Shown piece by piece: positions 1 to 11,410 of a DNA stretch of 64,000 nt. Source of the stretch: Theodoxus fluviatilis (Eukaryota > Mollusca > Gastropoda > Cycloneritida > Neritidae); assembly GCA_034096865.1 (NCBI GenBank), contig JAWQFJ010016471.1, forward strand, positions 10,001-74,000. The letters are read 5' to 3'. Position 1 is the stretch's first letter; each line of letters starts with the position of its first letter. The position numbers and the translations under genes were made by a program. The notes under the pieces were generated by a model. That model was given only the letters and a program-made list of their open reading frames with translations, was not told the origin of the DNA and did not search any database.

Positions 1-164
1 AGATAATCCAGAAAAGGTTTTGAAAAAAATACGTAAGAACGCACAAGTGTTCTCTACAACATAGAGATTACTGTAATGTTTCCTTCATCAAGGCCTTACA
101 AGGATGTTTTGCTGCAACCAAACTGAAGTATCTAGTCTGAGTCTTGGAGGTTTGTGCCTTACTG

Positions 165-345
165 TCCCCCAACCCCCTGTGGATTGGAGGTAAGAGCTGA
201 CCCACCACGTCTCCCTATGCACTTGGTAAAAAAGCGAATCATAGGGAAAGCAGGAATTGACCTGTTCTTACTCTATCCAACTTTGATATTTCATGATCAG
301 TGGTCTTAGCTAGTCCACAAAGGCTGATAGGCCATAAAATTCACT
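165..345 (+). repeat. SINE-like repeat, diverged copy
   Basis: Matches in order the family seen better at 53786-54097: GGTAAGAGCTGACCCACC, CGTCTCCCTATGC, then AAAGGCTGATAGGCC near the end. It lies in the intron upstream of the first visible exon. Bases 1-164 show nothing recognisable. Confidence 0.5.
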
Positions 346-399
346 TAATCTATTGAGGATTGACCCCATTATGCATGTGCATATCCCTTGGCTTTGTAG

Positions 400-579
400 A
401 TGCCGCAACCTGGCTGGACTGAAGATGGTCATCTACCGGCACTTGGAGGACCTGGAGGAGGCGCGAAAGGCTGTGATGGAAGGCATGAAGGGCCTCAAAA
501 GCCCCCCTACCTGGGAAATGGTGAAAGCTGCAGTCCCCTGTTGTATCCGCTCCTCTGATCGTGACCGCTATGCCAGGAC
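400..579 (+). CDS. SHPRH: SHPRH exon 1 of window (helical insert)
   Basis: The acceptor (TTTGTAG) ends at 399 and the donor GTGAGT starts at 580. The first base completes a codon begun in the preceding exon, and the exon ends with two bases of the next codon. The peptide runs from CRNLAGLKMVIYRHLEDLEE to SSDRDRYAR. It is charged and probably helical, with no catalytic motif, consistent with the long insert between helicase lobes. The codon split (AC plus G) is resolved by the exon at 5732, which supports both calls. Confidence 0.5.
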
Positions 580-599
580 GTGAGTTGCCAACTCTAGGC

Positions 600-682
600 A
601 TCAGCTTGGCACTGTAATAGACTGGGCATAGAAAGATTGTTAATTGGATGTAGAAGGGTTGCTGAGTTGGTATAGAAAGATT
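600..682 (+). repeat. Diverged outlier of the 22-bp intron array
   Basis: Contains ATTGGATGTAGAAGGGTTGC and two GGTATAGAAAGATT/GGGCATAGAAAGATT variants of the 22-bp unit that dominates 2861-5388. Related variants recur at 2120-2215 and 2855-2900, so the array once extended over this region and was later split by the element at 683. Confidence 0.5.
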
Positions 683-2111
683 CAGACATGGGACTGATCC
701 GTATTTATACTGATTTCCGTATTTTTTAACAGTCAATGGGTCATTTCTGAGACCGACGCAAATCCGAAGAGAAAATTGGGGGGTGGGGGTGGGGTGGGGG
801 TAGGGTGAACTTTGGCGCCTTCGCAACTTCGGTTGTAGGGTCGTTCCGTCATGTTTCACGAAGTACTGCGACGTCATTTATCCAAACTTTGCGCTCGTTT
901 TGATTGGTCATGATCATTGCCGATCTTTGCCGAAGCTGAAAATACTCGTTTTCGGATAGCGCTTGTGCAGTTGTGAAGTGGAAGCAGTCAAAATGGCGAT
1001 TTACTCCTATCGAGTGTTGACAGAAAATGAAAGTGTTGAGTCCGCGAACATCGACAAGGTTGACAGTGTGAAAAACAAATGGAAAGCGCAATGGCTGTCG
1101 GAGAGAGTTGTAGTGAAATACAAGGGCAAGGAGAGATCCCAGTTGATCGGCGATTCCATCGCAAAAATCGACGTGCCTGGAGAAGCCATTTGCAAGTGGT
1201 GCGAGAAAGGAATCATCAATTACGGGACAAATGGAAAGTCTGCGTTGGTAAAGCATCTCACCACCAACAAACACGCACTGAAATTGGATTTGCATCGAAC
1301 AACGCCGTCTGTGGACCCAAAGATTCGGCAGCCACTGGAACTCCCTGGAGATCAACCTGTGTTGTACCTCATCATGCTATGGTTCCAGTTGATGGCTGAA
1401 GTCGTAGACCATCCCACATTGCTTTTGCTCGGAAATCATGGAGCCGCAAGGTAGCCTCTTCTTCTAAAAATAAGCTGCAGACTCCCACACCCTCCACATC
1501 AGCTGTGGTCAGTGCTTCGAGACGGGAAACTGTACCTCCAGTCACTGCTAATGGTGTGTCTCCGGGGTATTGTATTCCCAAGGTGGCCTCTTCTTCCGCC
1601 ATGAAGGTGGTGCAGACCCCCATCAACAAAAGATCGTCATCTGTGCCTGTGAGTGAAGCTAATGTGGTGCCGGCCCCAGCAAATAAAAGGCAGGTTTCCA
1701 GTGGTGACCTAAGGGATTTCTTCAGCAAACTTCCCAGAGTATCAATGAAATGAAGAATAAACAGTCACAAAATGAACAGACTTTTCTATGTACAATTTTT
1801 TGGTATTTGCACACCCAACACACAACTATTGATGGCAGAGATCAATCTAAAACAGACATGTGATTTTGGGTGAGTACTAAAAAAAAATTACTTTTTTTTT
1901 GGTACTGTAGCTGTTTCAGTGAACAGCCTAGAAAGTTAATTTTCCTGCTCAGATCGCATCAGATTGCACCATTTGGCTTCCCCTATTTAAAAAAATTTCC
2001 GGGGGGGCATGCCCCCGGACCCCCCTAGCTTCCTTGGCACTTTGCGCCGTCGGTTCGGCGCTTCGCGCCTTCAGTTTCAGTATTTTTCACAATTCCATTG
2101 TCCCATGTCTG
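683..2111 (+). mobile_element. TIR DNA transposon (CAGACATGGGAC ends, 6-bp TSD)
   Basis: Ends CAGACATGGGAC (683-694) and GTCCCATGTCTG (2100-2111) are perfect inverted repeats, flanked by AAGATT at 677-682 and 2112-2117. Length is 1429 bp. It carries one zinc-finger reading frame (see 993) and a GC-rich hairpin-forming segment near 2000-2075 (GGGGGGCATGCCCCC). No transposase is visible, so it is probably non-autonomous. Superfamily not assigned: CAG ends with a 6-bp TSD also occur in the element at 25849. Confidence 0.5.
993..1454 (+). pseudogene. BED/C2H2-like zinc-finger ORF in TIR transposon
   Basis: ATG at 993 in strong context (AAAATGG). Reads 153 codons. Residues around CKWCEKG...KHLTTNKH form a C-x2-C...H-x5-H finger like those heading many hAT/BED-type transposases. 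The C-terminal 50 residues look random. In another frame, 1505-1753 continues with a Ser/Pro-rich tail ending DLRDFFSKLPR. This suggests a frameshift near 1330-1400 or a missed intron. Function in the element is unknown; no DDE domain is visible. Confidence 0.5.
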
Positions 2112-2117
2112 AAGATT

Positions 2118-2860
2118 GAAAAGTGGGTGTTGGAATACTTTAGAGTGGTTGTAGACGGATTGCACAGTTGGTGTAGGAAACTTGCAAATTCGGCGTAGGA
2201 ACAGAACAGGACATTTTATTTGCCCAATACAAAAGGAGGGAGCGCAAAGGTATGCAGAACTAAGGATTCGTAACAGGAAACCTTAAATGTTTTACACTCA
2301 TGCAGTCACATATCTTTTAGACCTTTAATAATAAAATGCTTCCTGGAACAGTGTCTTTCATCATAAGTGTTAATGCTCTAAATATAATCCAGGCTTGAGC
2401 AATTTACTTTCGTTTTGTGTACATCATTATGTGTGAAAAGTTCACACTGTATATTTCCCTATCATACTTAAAAAGATATGGTCTAAAACAGTCATGCTTT
2501 GGGCATTCACACAGAAAGTGCTCACTTTCAAGCAGTTAGGCATGTAAAAGAGTTGTTTCCATTTGATGTGTATCTTTTCACATGGCAGTTAATGTCACTG
2601 ACACTCATTCCAAACCTCATTTAATCTATCCTGGCCCAGACAGGTAAGTCCTGTAACTATATTTCAGCTTGTGCCTTGTCTTAAAAGAGTAAATTTATAT
2701 CATCTGTTGCTATTTGTCACATATGATGTCCAATCTTTCTTATAGTAATCTTCCAATCACCTTCTTAACATATTGAGAAGGCAGTCTTGTGGCCAGCAGC
2801 TTGGTTGTACCACTCATTTTCCAAATACACAAGAACATAGTATTTTCCTGCAAATTTTGT
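2118..2860. other. Intron 1 segment without recognisable feature
   Basis: AT-rich intronic DNA. Only remnants of the 22-bp unit near 2120-2215 (GTTGTAGACGGATTGCAC, GTTGGTGTAGGAAACTTGC). No credible exon or element ends seen. Confidence 0.5.
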
Positions 2861-5388
2861 GTAGGAAGATTGCTAAGTGGGCATAGAAGGGTTGCGCCAT
2901 GGATGTAGAAGGGTTGCACAGTGGATGTTGAAGGGTGTCACAGTGGATGTAGAAGGGTTGCACAGTGGATGTTGAAGGGTGTCACAGTGGATGTAGAAGG
3001 GTTTCACTGTGGATGTAGAAGGGTTTCACTGTGGATGTAGAAGGGTTGCACAGTGGATGAAGAAGGGTTGCACAGAAGATGTAGAAGGGTTGCACAGGGG
3101 ATGTAGAAGGGTGTCACAGTGGATGTAGAAGAGTTGCACAGTGGATGTAGAAGGGTGTTACAGTGGATGTAGAAGGGTGTAACAGTGGATGTAGAGGGGT
3201 TGCACAGGGGATGTAGAAGGGTTGCACAGTGGATGTAGAAGGGTTGCACTGTGGATGTAGAAGGGTTGCACAGTGGATGTAGAAGGGTTGCACATTGGAT
3301 GTAGAAGGGTTGCACAGTGGATGTCGAAGGGTGTCACAGTGGATGTCGAAGGGTTGCACAGTGGATGAAGAAAGGTTGCACAGTGGATGTAGAAGGGTTG
3401 CACAGTGGATGTAGAAGGGTTGCACAGTGGATGTAGAAGGGTTGCACAGTGGATGTAGAAGGGTGTCACAGTGGATGTAGAAGGGTTTCACTGTAGATGT
3501 AGAAGGGTTGCACTGTGGATGTAGAAGGGTTGCACAGTGGATGTAGAAGGGTTGCACAGTGGATGTAGAAGGGTGTCACAGTGGATGTAGAAGGGTTGCA
3601 CAGTGGATGTAGAAGGGTTGCACTGTGGATGTAGAAGGGTTGCACAGTGGATGTAGAAGGGTTTCACTGTGGATGTAGAAGGGTTGCACAGTGGATGAAG
3701 AAGGGTTGCACAGAAGATGTAGAAGGGTTGCACTGTGGATGTAGAAGGGTGTCACAGTGGATGTTGAAGGGTTGCACAGTGGATGTTGAAGGGTGTCACA
3801 GTGGATGTAGAAGGGTTGCACAGTGGATGTAGAAGGGTTGCACAGTGGATGTAGAAGGGTTGCACAGTGGATGTCGAAGGGTGTCACAGTGGATGTCGAA
3901 GGGTTGCACAGTAGATGAAGAAGGGTTGCACAGAAGATGTAGAAGGGTTGCACAGTGGATGTAGAAGGGTTGCACAGTGGCTGTAGAAGGGTTGCACAGT
4001 GGATGTAGAAGGGTTGCACAGTGGCTGTAGAAGGGTTGCACAGTGGATGTAGAAGGGTTGCACAGTGGATGTAGAAGGGTTGCACAGTGGATGTAGAAGG
4101 GTTGCACAGTGGATGTAGAAGGGTTGCACAGTGGATGTAGAAGGGTTGCACAGTGGCTGTAGAAGGGTTGCACTGTGGATGTAGAAGGGTTGCACAGTGG
4201 ATGTTGAAGGGTGTCACAGAAGATGTAGAAGGGTTGCACAGTGGATGTAGAACGGTTGCACAGTGGATGTAGAAGGGTTGCACAGTGGATGTAGAAGGGT
4301 GTCACAGTGGATGTAGAAGGGTTGCACAGTGGATGTAGAAGGAATGCACAGTGGATGTAGAAGGGTGTCACAGTGGATGTAGAAGGGTTGCACAGTGGCT
4401 GTAGAAGGGTTGCACAGTGGATGTTGAAGGGTTGCACAGTGGATGTAGAAGGGTGTCACAGTGGATGTAGAAGGGTTGCACTGTGGATGTAGAAGGGTTG
4501 CACTGTGGATGTAGAAGGGTTGCACAGTGGATGTAGAAGGGTTGCACAGTGGATGTAGAAGGGTGTCACAGTGGATGTAGAAGGGTGTCACAGTGGATGT
4601 AGAAGGGTTGCACAGGGGATGTAGAAGGGTTGCACTGTGGATGTAGAAGGGTTGCACAGTGGATGTAGAAGGGTTGCACAGTGGATGTTGAAGGGTGTCA
4701 CAGTGGATGTAGAAGGGTTGCACTGTGGATGTAGAAGGGTGTCACAGTGGATGTTGAAGGGTTGCACAGTGGATGTAGAAGGGTTGCACTGTGGATGTAG
4801 AAGGGTGTCACAGTGGATGTAGAAGGGTTGCACTGTGGATGTAGAAGGGTGTCACAGAAGATGTAGAAGGGTTGCACTGTGGATGTAGAAGGGTTGCACT
4901 GTGGATGTAGAAGGGTTGCACAGTGGATGTAGAAGGGTTGCACAGTGGATGTAGAAGGGTTGCACAGTGGATGTAGAAGGGTTGCACAGTGGATGTAGAA
5001 GGGTTGCACAGTGGATGTAGAAGGGTTTCACTGTGGATGTAGAAGGGTTTCACAGTGGATGTAGAAGGGTTGCACAGTGGATGTAGAATTGTTGCACAGT
5101 GGATGTAGAAGGATGGCACAGAAGATGTAGAAGGGTTGCACAGTGGATGTAGAAGGATGGCACAGAAGATGTAGAAGGATGTCACAGAAGATGTAGAAAG
5201 TTTGCACAGTGGATGTAGAAGGGTTGCACAGGGGATGTAGAAGGGTTTCACAGTGGATGTAGAAGAGTTGCACAGTGGATGTAGAAGGGTGTTACAGTGG
5301 ATGTAGAAGGGTGTAACAGTGGATGTAGAGGGGTTGCACAGGGGATGTAGAAGGGTTGCACAGTGGATGTAGAAGGGTTGCACCGTGG
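2861..5388 (+). repeat. 22-bp minisatellite, roughly 115 units
   Basis: Unit GGATGTAGAAGGGTTGCACA plus GT, 2.5 kb of SHPRH intron 1. Variants (GTGTCACAGT, AAGATGTAG, GGCTGTAG) are scattered and grouped in short blocks, typical of unequal exchange and gene conversion. All three minus-strand frames are open (reading STSTVQPFYIHCATLLHPLC) because the unit lacks stops. These are not genes. Confidence 0.5.
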
Positions 5389-5731
5389 TAAGTGGTATGT
5401 CAGAGTCTCCTACCCCGGGATTATGATATGCTAGTCAGAGAGAGAAGGTAGTTTCCTGTTTTAAATTTAAAGTGATCCCTGTAGTCATATCCAATCAGTC
5501 AGTTCTTGTAATACATCAGTTTCCAAAACCCTACCCTGCTTGCTCACTTGTCCCAATGTTGCTACGAACTCTTGTAATACGTGGTGATTACTTACAGAGA
5601 GAAAAGAAGCACCTTATTAATTCCCTTTGTCTAGCATAATCTGTTCTGGTAAAAGCGTCCCAGGTTTGATGCCATTTTGGTATTCTCTAAATTGAGTTTT
5701 GCTTACTGTTGCTGAATTTTTTTCCCCACAG
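5389..5731. other. Intron 1 3' end, no feature
   Basis: Unique-looking sequence ending in the polypyrimidine tract and acceptor of the exon at 5732. Nothing else recognised. Confidence 0.5.
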
Positions 5732-5800
5732 GTGCAAATATTGTGAAGTGGATCAGCTGCTGACCAAGCTTGACTTGCTCCTGTTTAGGAAGATACAAGA
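5732..5800 (+). CDS. SHPRH: SHPRH exon 2 of window
   Basis: Short 69-nt exon between a pyrimidine-rich acceptor (TTTTTTCCCCACAG) and GTAAGG. It encodes CKYCEVDQLLTKLDLLLFRK and ends IQ plus two bases. It contains a CxxC pair; whether that binds metal is unknown. Phase fits both neighbours. Confidence 0.5.
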
Positions 5801-6329
5801 GTAAGGAAAATCTTTATGAATTGTTACCTCAGTTTGCTTTTGCAAGTGACAAACCAAGAAAAATGTAATCAGATGAAGTTTGTCGGAGTTCATTGAGCAT
5901 TAATTGTAGATAATGATTGAATGGGATTTCCATTCATAATTTATGACAGAATTTAACCTAATGCTTATTTTATATGACAGACATGAAAGCAGCAAGGTGG
6001 TAAAAGTTTTGTCACTAATAGTCTGCCAATTTAAATACTAATTTCACAGTTTAGAGCAACATTGTATGAACATCATTGAGAATTTTCCAATGACTTTATT
6101 TTGTATGTCTCTATAGTCAATTTAAAAAAGTTTAACACAATTAACAATCTAAAACCAAACATTGACTGTGGCATTATTGTTCAAACTAATGACTCATTAG
6201 TAGTACAAAATTTCATAGAACTCTTTTCTTGACCATGGGATGACCGACCTCTCCATGCCAAACAATTCCCTTCAGAGGAAGGATCCCAGATATATGATAC
6301 ATGAGCATGTTCTTCACATCAAGGATATA

Positions 6330-6490
6330 TTTTGCAGTCATTCAATACTACATGCTACTTCACTGTCTTTCTCTGTGAAAAAAGAGATTGCTTACTGTGA
6401 ACAATTATCATGACCATCACTGTAATTCCATAAAAAGATATTATTTACAGAAAGCTACTGTTATGAACATCATTGTCATTCTGTGCAAAG
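6330..6490 (+). repeat. 55-60-bp degenerate repeat, left part
   Basis: Units of the form TTACTGTGAACAATTATCAT ... CATCACTGTAATTC ... GAGATT. Resumes at 7218 after the inserted element at 6497. 5801-6329 holds nothing recognised. Confidence 0.5.
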
Positions 6491-6496
6491 AAAAAA

Positions 6497-7217
6497 TGTG
6501 ACCCGTTTTCACAAACTGAGTCTTAACTCGCAAAAATTTGATTTTGAGATATTTGTATTTTCAAAATCTGCAAAAATGTATCTTTCATTTGATACAAAAA
6601 TGAAACTTCTACTCCAAAAACTGTTCAAGTTATGCTCACTCAAAGAGAAGTGCTGTTCTGACAGCTATTTTGAGAAATCAAGGGTCAAAGATTTAACAAC
6701 ATTATCCACAGTTTTTCCCTAGCAACAGGCCTTTGTAATGCATGCATCAGCTCGAAATTTGGCAGGTTAGTAGAGGAAATCTGTTTCTGAACATAGAATG
6801 ATAAATACATGGAAAATTATTGTGATCTTGACAACAAATGATTGTTCAACTAAAAATGCAAGACAGAGAAAAAGAATGTATAATACTTTTGGGTGCAGGA
6901 CGTTACGCCCCTTTGCCTGAATTCCCCTTTGCCTGAATTTACCATGCCTGGGTTAGGGTTAATGTTAGGGTTAGGCACGGGGCATTCAGGTGAAACGGGT
7001 GTAACGTCTATAGCCCATACTTTTGAATGGGTAGATGCAATAAAGTGCAATTTTGGGGGATTTTTAAGCTAAAAAGAAATTTTCCAACATGTGTTTAAAA
7101 AAAGTAAGTGTATGTAGGATTCAGCTTTGCCAAAACATCAGAATGTACAAAATCCACCCTCATCACCTTGTCAGCCTCTACAGCATTTTTGCTGTGGGCG
7201 AGTGAAAACGGGTCACA
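6497..7217 (+). mobile_element. MITE-like element, 16-bp perfect TIRs
   Basis: TGTGACCCGTTTTCAC (6497-6512) and GTGAAAACGGGTCACA (7202-7217) are perfect inverted repeats, 721 bp apart end to end. It interrupts a tandem repeat that resumes on both sides, so it is an insertion. AAAG at 6487-6490 and 7217-7220 is a possible target duplication but is not flush with both TIR ends. No coding capacity. Confidence 0.5.
6899..7008 (+). mobile_element. Nested foldback element with telomere-like core
   Basis: GACGTTACGCCC (6899-6910) pairs with GGGTGTAACGTC (6997-7008), and the inner parts (TGCCTGAAT / ATTCAGGTGAA) also pair. The loop contains GGGTTAGGGTTA and TTAGGGTTAGG. About 110 bp, inserted inside the 6497-7217 element. 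Confidence 0.5.
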
Positions 7218-7690
7218 AAGTACAGTAAACCATTGTCAGAACCATCACAGTCATTCTATGTGAAGGGGAGATAACTTACAGTAAACCATTGTCGTAACTA
7301 TCACAGTCATTCTATGCGAAGAGGAGATTACTTCTAGTTACAGTAAACCATTTTCATAACCATCACAGTCATTTTATGCAAAAAAGAGATTACTTACAGT
7401 AAGCCATTGTCATAACCATCACAGTCATTCTATGCTGTGAGGAGAATAATTACAGTAAGCCATTGTTATAAACATCACTGTAAATCCATAAAAGGTTTTA
7501 CTAAACCATTGTTTTGAACATCATTGTAATTTCCTAAACATAGGAGATTACTTGCAGGAAACATTGTTTTGAACATCACTGTAATTTCATAAACAGAGGA
7601 GATACAGCAAACCATTGGTGTGAACATCACTGTCATACTGCACGAAGAGGGGTGAAAATATTTAAAATAAACCAATGTACATATCATGAT
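7218..7690 (+). repeat. 55-60-bp degenerate repeat, right part
   Basis: About seven units of CAGTAAACCATTGTCATAAC-type with CATCACAGTCATTCTATGC. Continuation of the repeat at 6330, ending 60 bp before the exon at 7754. Confidence 0.5.
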
Positions 7691-7753
7691 ATGAAGGGAA
7701 AACATTCCTTTACTTGACTGAATGATTAGAATTATCTTTTTTACTTTCTACAG

Positions 7754-7884
7754 CACGTCAGCCCTTGCAGATGTGGGCTGGGTCAGAGTACAGGCAGCAT
7801 CAGGAGCAGTTCGGGGCAGCTATGGGTCCAATGCTGTGGAGGAGACTCTGAGAGTCATCCTGGGTTTTGGTCACCAGCTCCGAG
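7754..7884 (+). CDS. SHPRH: SHPRH exon 3 of window
   Basis: Acceptor TTTACTTTCTACAG and donor GTGAGA. The frame continues from the previous exon (GA plus C gives Asp) and reads TSALADVGWVRVQAASG and onward to GFGHQLR, leaving one base. A long non-repetitive open stretch in the right phase between consensus sites supports it. No catalytic motif is visible; it belongs to the helical insert. Confidence 0.5.
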
Positions 7885-8079
7885 GTGAGACTGCTCCTCT
7901 CCCCAAACTTCTTATCCCTGCTTATATGATCTGTCTGTGGGCCTGTCTCATAAAAAACTACAAGAACGAACCAATCAAAATCTGGGCATGTTAATGGAAG
8001 GATCAAGTCAACTATCATGTCCTGTTGAAGTGATGTTCAGGAATAGTAGAACTGAAAGTGTGGCTAGGCTATGTTGTGG

Positions 8080-8980
8080 TTTTGCTGCCTGTAGCCACTG
8101 CATTGAGTGTAGTTCTCTGAGTGTTGCTGTGTTGGGGTGGTGCTGGCTGTAGATGTAACTACTTTGAGTGTGGCTGGCTGTGTTGTGCTGGCTGTAGTGA
8201 CTACTTTGAGTGTGGCTGTGTTGTGGTGGTGCTGGCTGTAGATGTGACTACTTTGAGTGTGGCTGTGTTGTGGTGGTGCTGGCTGTAGTGACTACTCTGA
8301 GTGTGGCTGTGTTGTGGTGGTGCTGGCTGTAGATGTGACTACTTTGAGTGTGGCTGTGTTGTGGTGGTGCTGGCTGTAGATGTGACTACTTTGAGTGTGG
8401 CTGTGTTGTGGTGGTGCTGGCTGTAGTGACTACTCTGAGTGTGGCTGTGTTAGGGTGGTGCTGGCTGTAGATATAACTACTTTGAGTGTGGCTGGCTGTG
8501 TTGTGCTGGCTGTAGATGTGACTACTTTGAGTGTGACTGTGTTGTGGTGTTGCTGGCTGTAGATGTGACTACTTTGAGTGTGGCTGTGTTGTGGTGGTGC
8601 TTGCTGTAGATGTAACTACTTTGAGTGTGGCTGTGTTGTGCTGGCTGTAGTGACTACTTTGAGTGTGGCTGTGTTGTGGTGGTGCTGGCTGTAAATGTGA
8701 CTACTTTGAGTGTGGCTGTGTTTTGGTGCTGGCTGTAGATGTGACTACTTTGAGTGTGACTGTGTTGTGGTGGTGCTGGCTGTAGATGTGACTACTTTGA
8801 GTGTGGCTGTGTTGCGGTGGTGCTGGCTGTAAATGTGACTACTCTGAGTGTGGCTGTATGGTGGTGGTGCTGGCTGTAGATGTAACTACTCTGAGTGTGG
8901 CTGTGGGGTGGTGGTGCTGGCTGTAGATGTGGCTGTGTTGTGGTGGTGCTGGCTGTAGTGACTACTCTGAGTGTGGCTGT
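8080..8980 (+). repeat. 47-bp minisatellite, left part
   Basis: Unit about 47 bp, core GTGTGGCTGTGTTGTGGTGG then TGCTGGCTGTAGATGTGACT, with length variants that drop GGTGGT or ATGT. Occupies SHPRH intron 3 and resumes at 12353. Confidence 0.5.
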
Positions 8981-9843
8981 TGTCTCGCATAGAATTTTTG
9001 ATGAGCTGGCAAGTGTGTTGTGCTATCCTTCAGGCCTTTAAAAATGTGTGCTTCAGTCAAAAGGTGGACATTCTGTAAAGCAACTGACTAGCTTGAGAAG
9101 AGCTCACAGCAGGCACGAACGTATGGTTTTGTCATGGACTGGAACAGTTTTGTCCGTGCAAGGTGATAGCGTGGGTCAAGTAGAGCTCACAAGGAGCACT
9201 TAGATAAAGGTGGAGAAAAAGACGGGAGGAGGAAGAGGAAAAACGGGACAGAGACACGGAGAGAACGAGTCTAGGCAGTGGTTTCTGTAACCTTCTCTTT
9301 CTGCTCTGGAGAGGCTGGTGACGCTGTGTGGCCCACAGTGGGGATTTTCTAGGCGAGAATCTTGACTAACGTTAACTCTGTTACCTGACTGTTGTGTGTC
9401 CATCAGATGGTTCCTCTCGAGTGAGTATAAAATGAAGTCGAGTCGGTAGTGTTGGTCTAAACTCCTTCGTTGTATCACTGAGAATTTTGTTGTTCTGTCG
9501 TTAACTGTTGTTGATCATAATAGTCTGGCGTATTGTGAATAATTGCAGAGGAAATTAATTTCCGTTTTGTTCCTGCATTGCCAGGTTTGCCATTTTGTCA
9601 AAATGATTGAAAGGGGAAATACATTTCCATCTTATATTTGTATGGTGGAGTTTGTGAGGGATTAATGATAATTGCTAGGGAAGTTTGATTCCCTATCAGT
9701 TCAGTATTAGCTCCGTCGAGATTGAGTCAAACTCGCGAAGACAGAATGATCTTTTCCTACTTCTAGCAAGACAATGGCGCGTTGCTTACAAAATCTGTGA
9801 AAGACACGACTGTTTTTGGAGCAGAAAGTTTGTTGTTTCTACA

Positions 9844-10062
9844 ATGGTGACCTCCTGCTGTGTGAAGATCTGCCACAATAAGCATGACAGAGAGAAAGAT
9901 CGACGTTTTTTTGTCGTACCGCGTGTTGCAACGCGAAAAGGCTAGGAAATGCTGGATCTCACAACTCAAAGGCGCCGTGAGTGGATCGCTCAACTGAACC
10001 TGAAGTCACTCACTTTTGACACTAAGGCAGATCAATATGTTTGTTTGGATCACTTTGTAAAT
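9844..10062 (+). pseudogene. THAP-domain exon with in-frame stop
   Basis: ATG at 9844 (ACAATGG), followed by TSCCVKICHNKHD, then after a TAG at 9943-9945 the same frame continues RRREWIAQLNL and ends YVCLDHFVNG before a GTGAG donor-like site. The C-x4-C ... W ... C-x2-H-F spacing is that of a THAP zinc finger, a DNA-binding domain common in P-type and related transposases. The stop divides the domain, so this copy is dead or needs splicing. No catalytic domain is recognised downstream. Confidence 0.5.
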
Positions 10063-10140
10063 GGTGAGAATTTGTTATGTTTTGCATTTTGTAACGTTAA
10101 TGTGCAGTTTCAACAAATAATGTCAGCACAGTGTACATGC

Positions 10141-10297
10141 TGTCATGTACGTGGCCGCCAATGTCCCAGGGACATTAGGGTGACCTAGCATTACATAAAT
10201 GTGTATATACGCAATAAAAATGTCTGTCCCATTTATGTAGGCTAGTGCTAGGTCACTCGAATGTCCCTGGGACAGTGGCATGTTGGTATGTAGCAAA
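10141..10297. repeat. Long imperfect hairpin (foldback MITE)
   Basis: Left arm with TGTCCCAGGGACATT, GTGACCTAGCA and TACATAAATG is answered by CATTTATGTA, TGCTAGGTCAC and AATGTCCCTGGGACA. Each TGTCCCAGGGACA is itself a palindrome. About 157 bp, immediately downstream of the THAP exon. Confidence 0.5.
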
Positions 10298-11410
10298 AGT
10301 AAATCACCTTCCCAGCACATAAGATCTATTCAACTGCAGATGACAGATGCACCTGTGCATGTTGTGGGGCTGTTGGAATAGGCCTACATAACTTCAGTTT
10401 GAAATATAGATCTGTGAATAATGAACACTTTGGCTGCAACAGTGCAGATTAGTAAGCAAATCGAATTCAAAAGGCTTGCTAAGAAAAAGTAGGCTTGCTC
10501 CTAAAAAAATTTCATCTGAAAACTTATGATGCATTTACAGTCTAGTGTTGTTGCTACTAGTCACGCCGTAGGTCATAACATGACCTAGTTCAAACATAAC
10601 TGTGCAACGTCCAATGTATTAAACGTAATCAAATATCTTTGCTGAAACTACTGTGCTCTGACAGCCATCTGGTTTGTAGCTTCGCACTTCTCGTTTGATA
10701 TTTCATACGGATCTAACCCATCAACGTCAATAATCTTCTCGTAGTACCGCTTTTTTGCGTCTGCTGGTAGACGTTCAACATACGAAGAAGCCATTGTTTG
10801 CTAGAAGTAAGAACGATAACTCTGCGGACAAAAAGATCTCGACGGAGCTCATTACAGGCATTGTAGGGCACTGGGTGATTTTTGTAGCTACATTCCTTTA
10901 CGGTAGTGTCTTGTTCTTGATTGAAAAGCGGCCATTTTCATTGCAGGGCACTGGGTGATTTTTGTTCCTACGTTACTTTGCGTTAAGAGTTATTGTGCTT
11001 GATTGAAATGGTCATTCTTGTCTCTACATTTTGGTCCGTTAGAGTTATTGTTCTTGATTAGGAAGAGTCATTTTGTACTTACATTCCTTTGTAGTCTGAG
11101 TTCTTGTTCTAAATTGAAGAGATACTCGTTGGTCTTCCCATGTTTCTAATTTAGCGTTCCATGTTGTGTAATTGCAAGAGAGAATTTCTACTGTGTTCTT
11201 GCAATACCGGGTTTGTAGCGCACTTGATTGTGATTGAAACTTGATCTCGTTACTTCACTGCCTAGATTGTGGTGTGTTGCCTGCGCGAGACTAGGTGCTA
11301 TCTTCTGGTTTTCCTGGGTGCGTGTGTGGGTGGATTATTGTTTGATCCTGCATTGTGGGAGGACAGTAAAAATAATTGGGTGTATAATAAACTGTGATGG
11401 TTACTTTATT

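Noticed and set aside
3004..5383. Many long minus-strand open frames reading STSTVQPFYIHCATLLHP
   Set aside because: They are shadows of a 22-bp tandem repeat that lacks stops in all three minus frames.
2861..5388. CRISPR-like regular repeats (also 43027-43640 and 44066-44557)
   Set aside because: Units are head-to-tail without unique spacers, and the genome is animal.
6950..6980. Interstitial telomere
   Set aside because: Only four interrupted TTAGGG units inside a foldback element; too short to call a telomeric tract.
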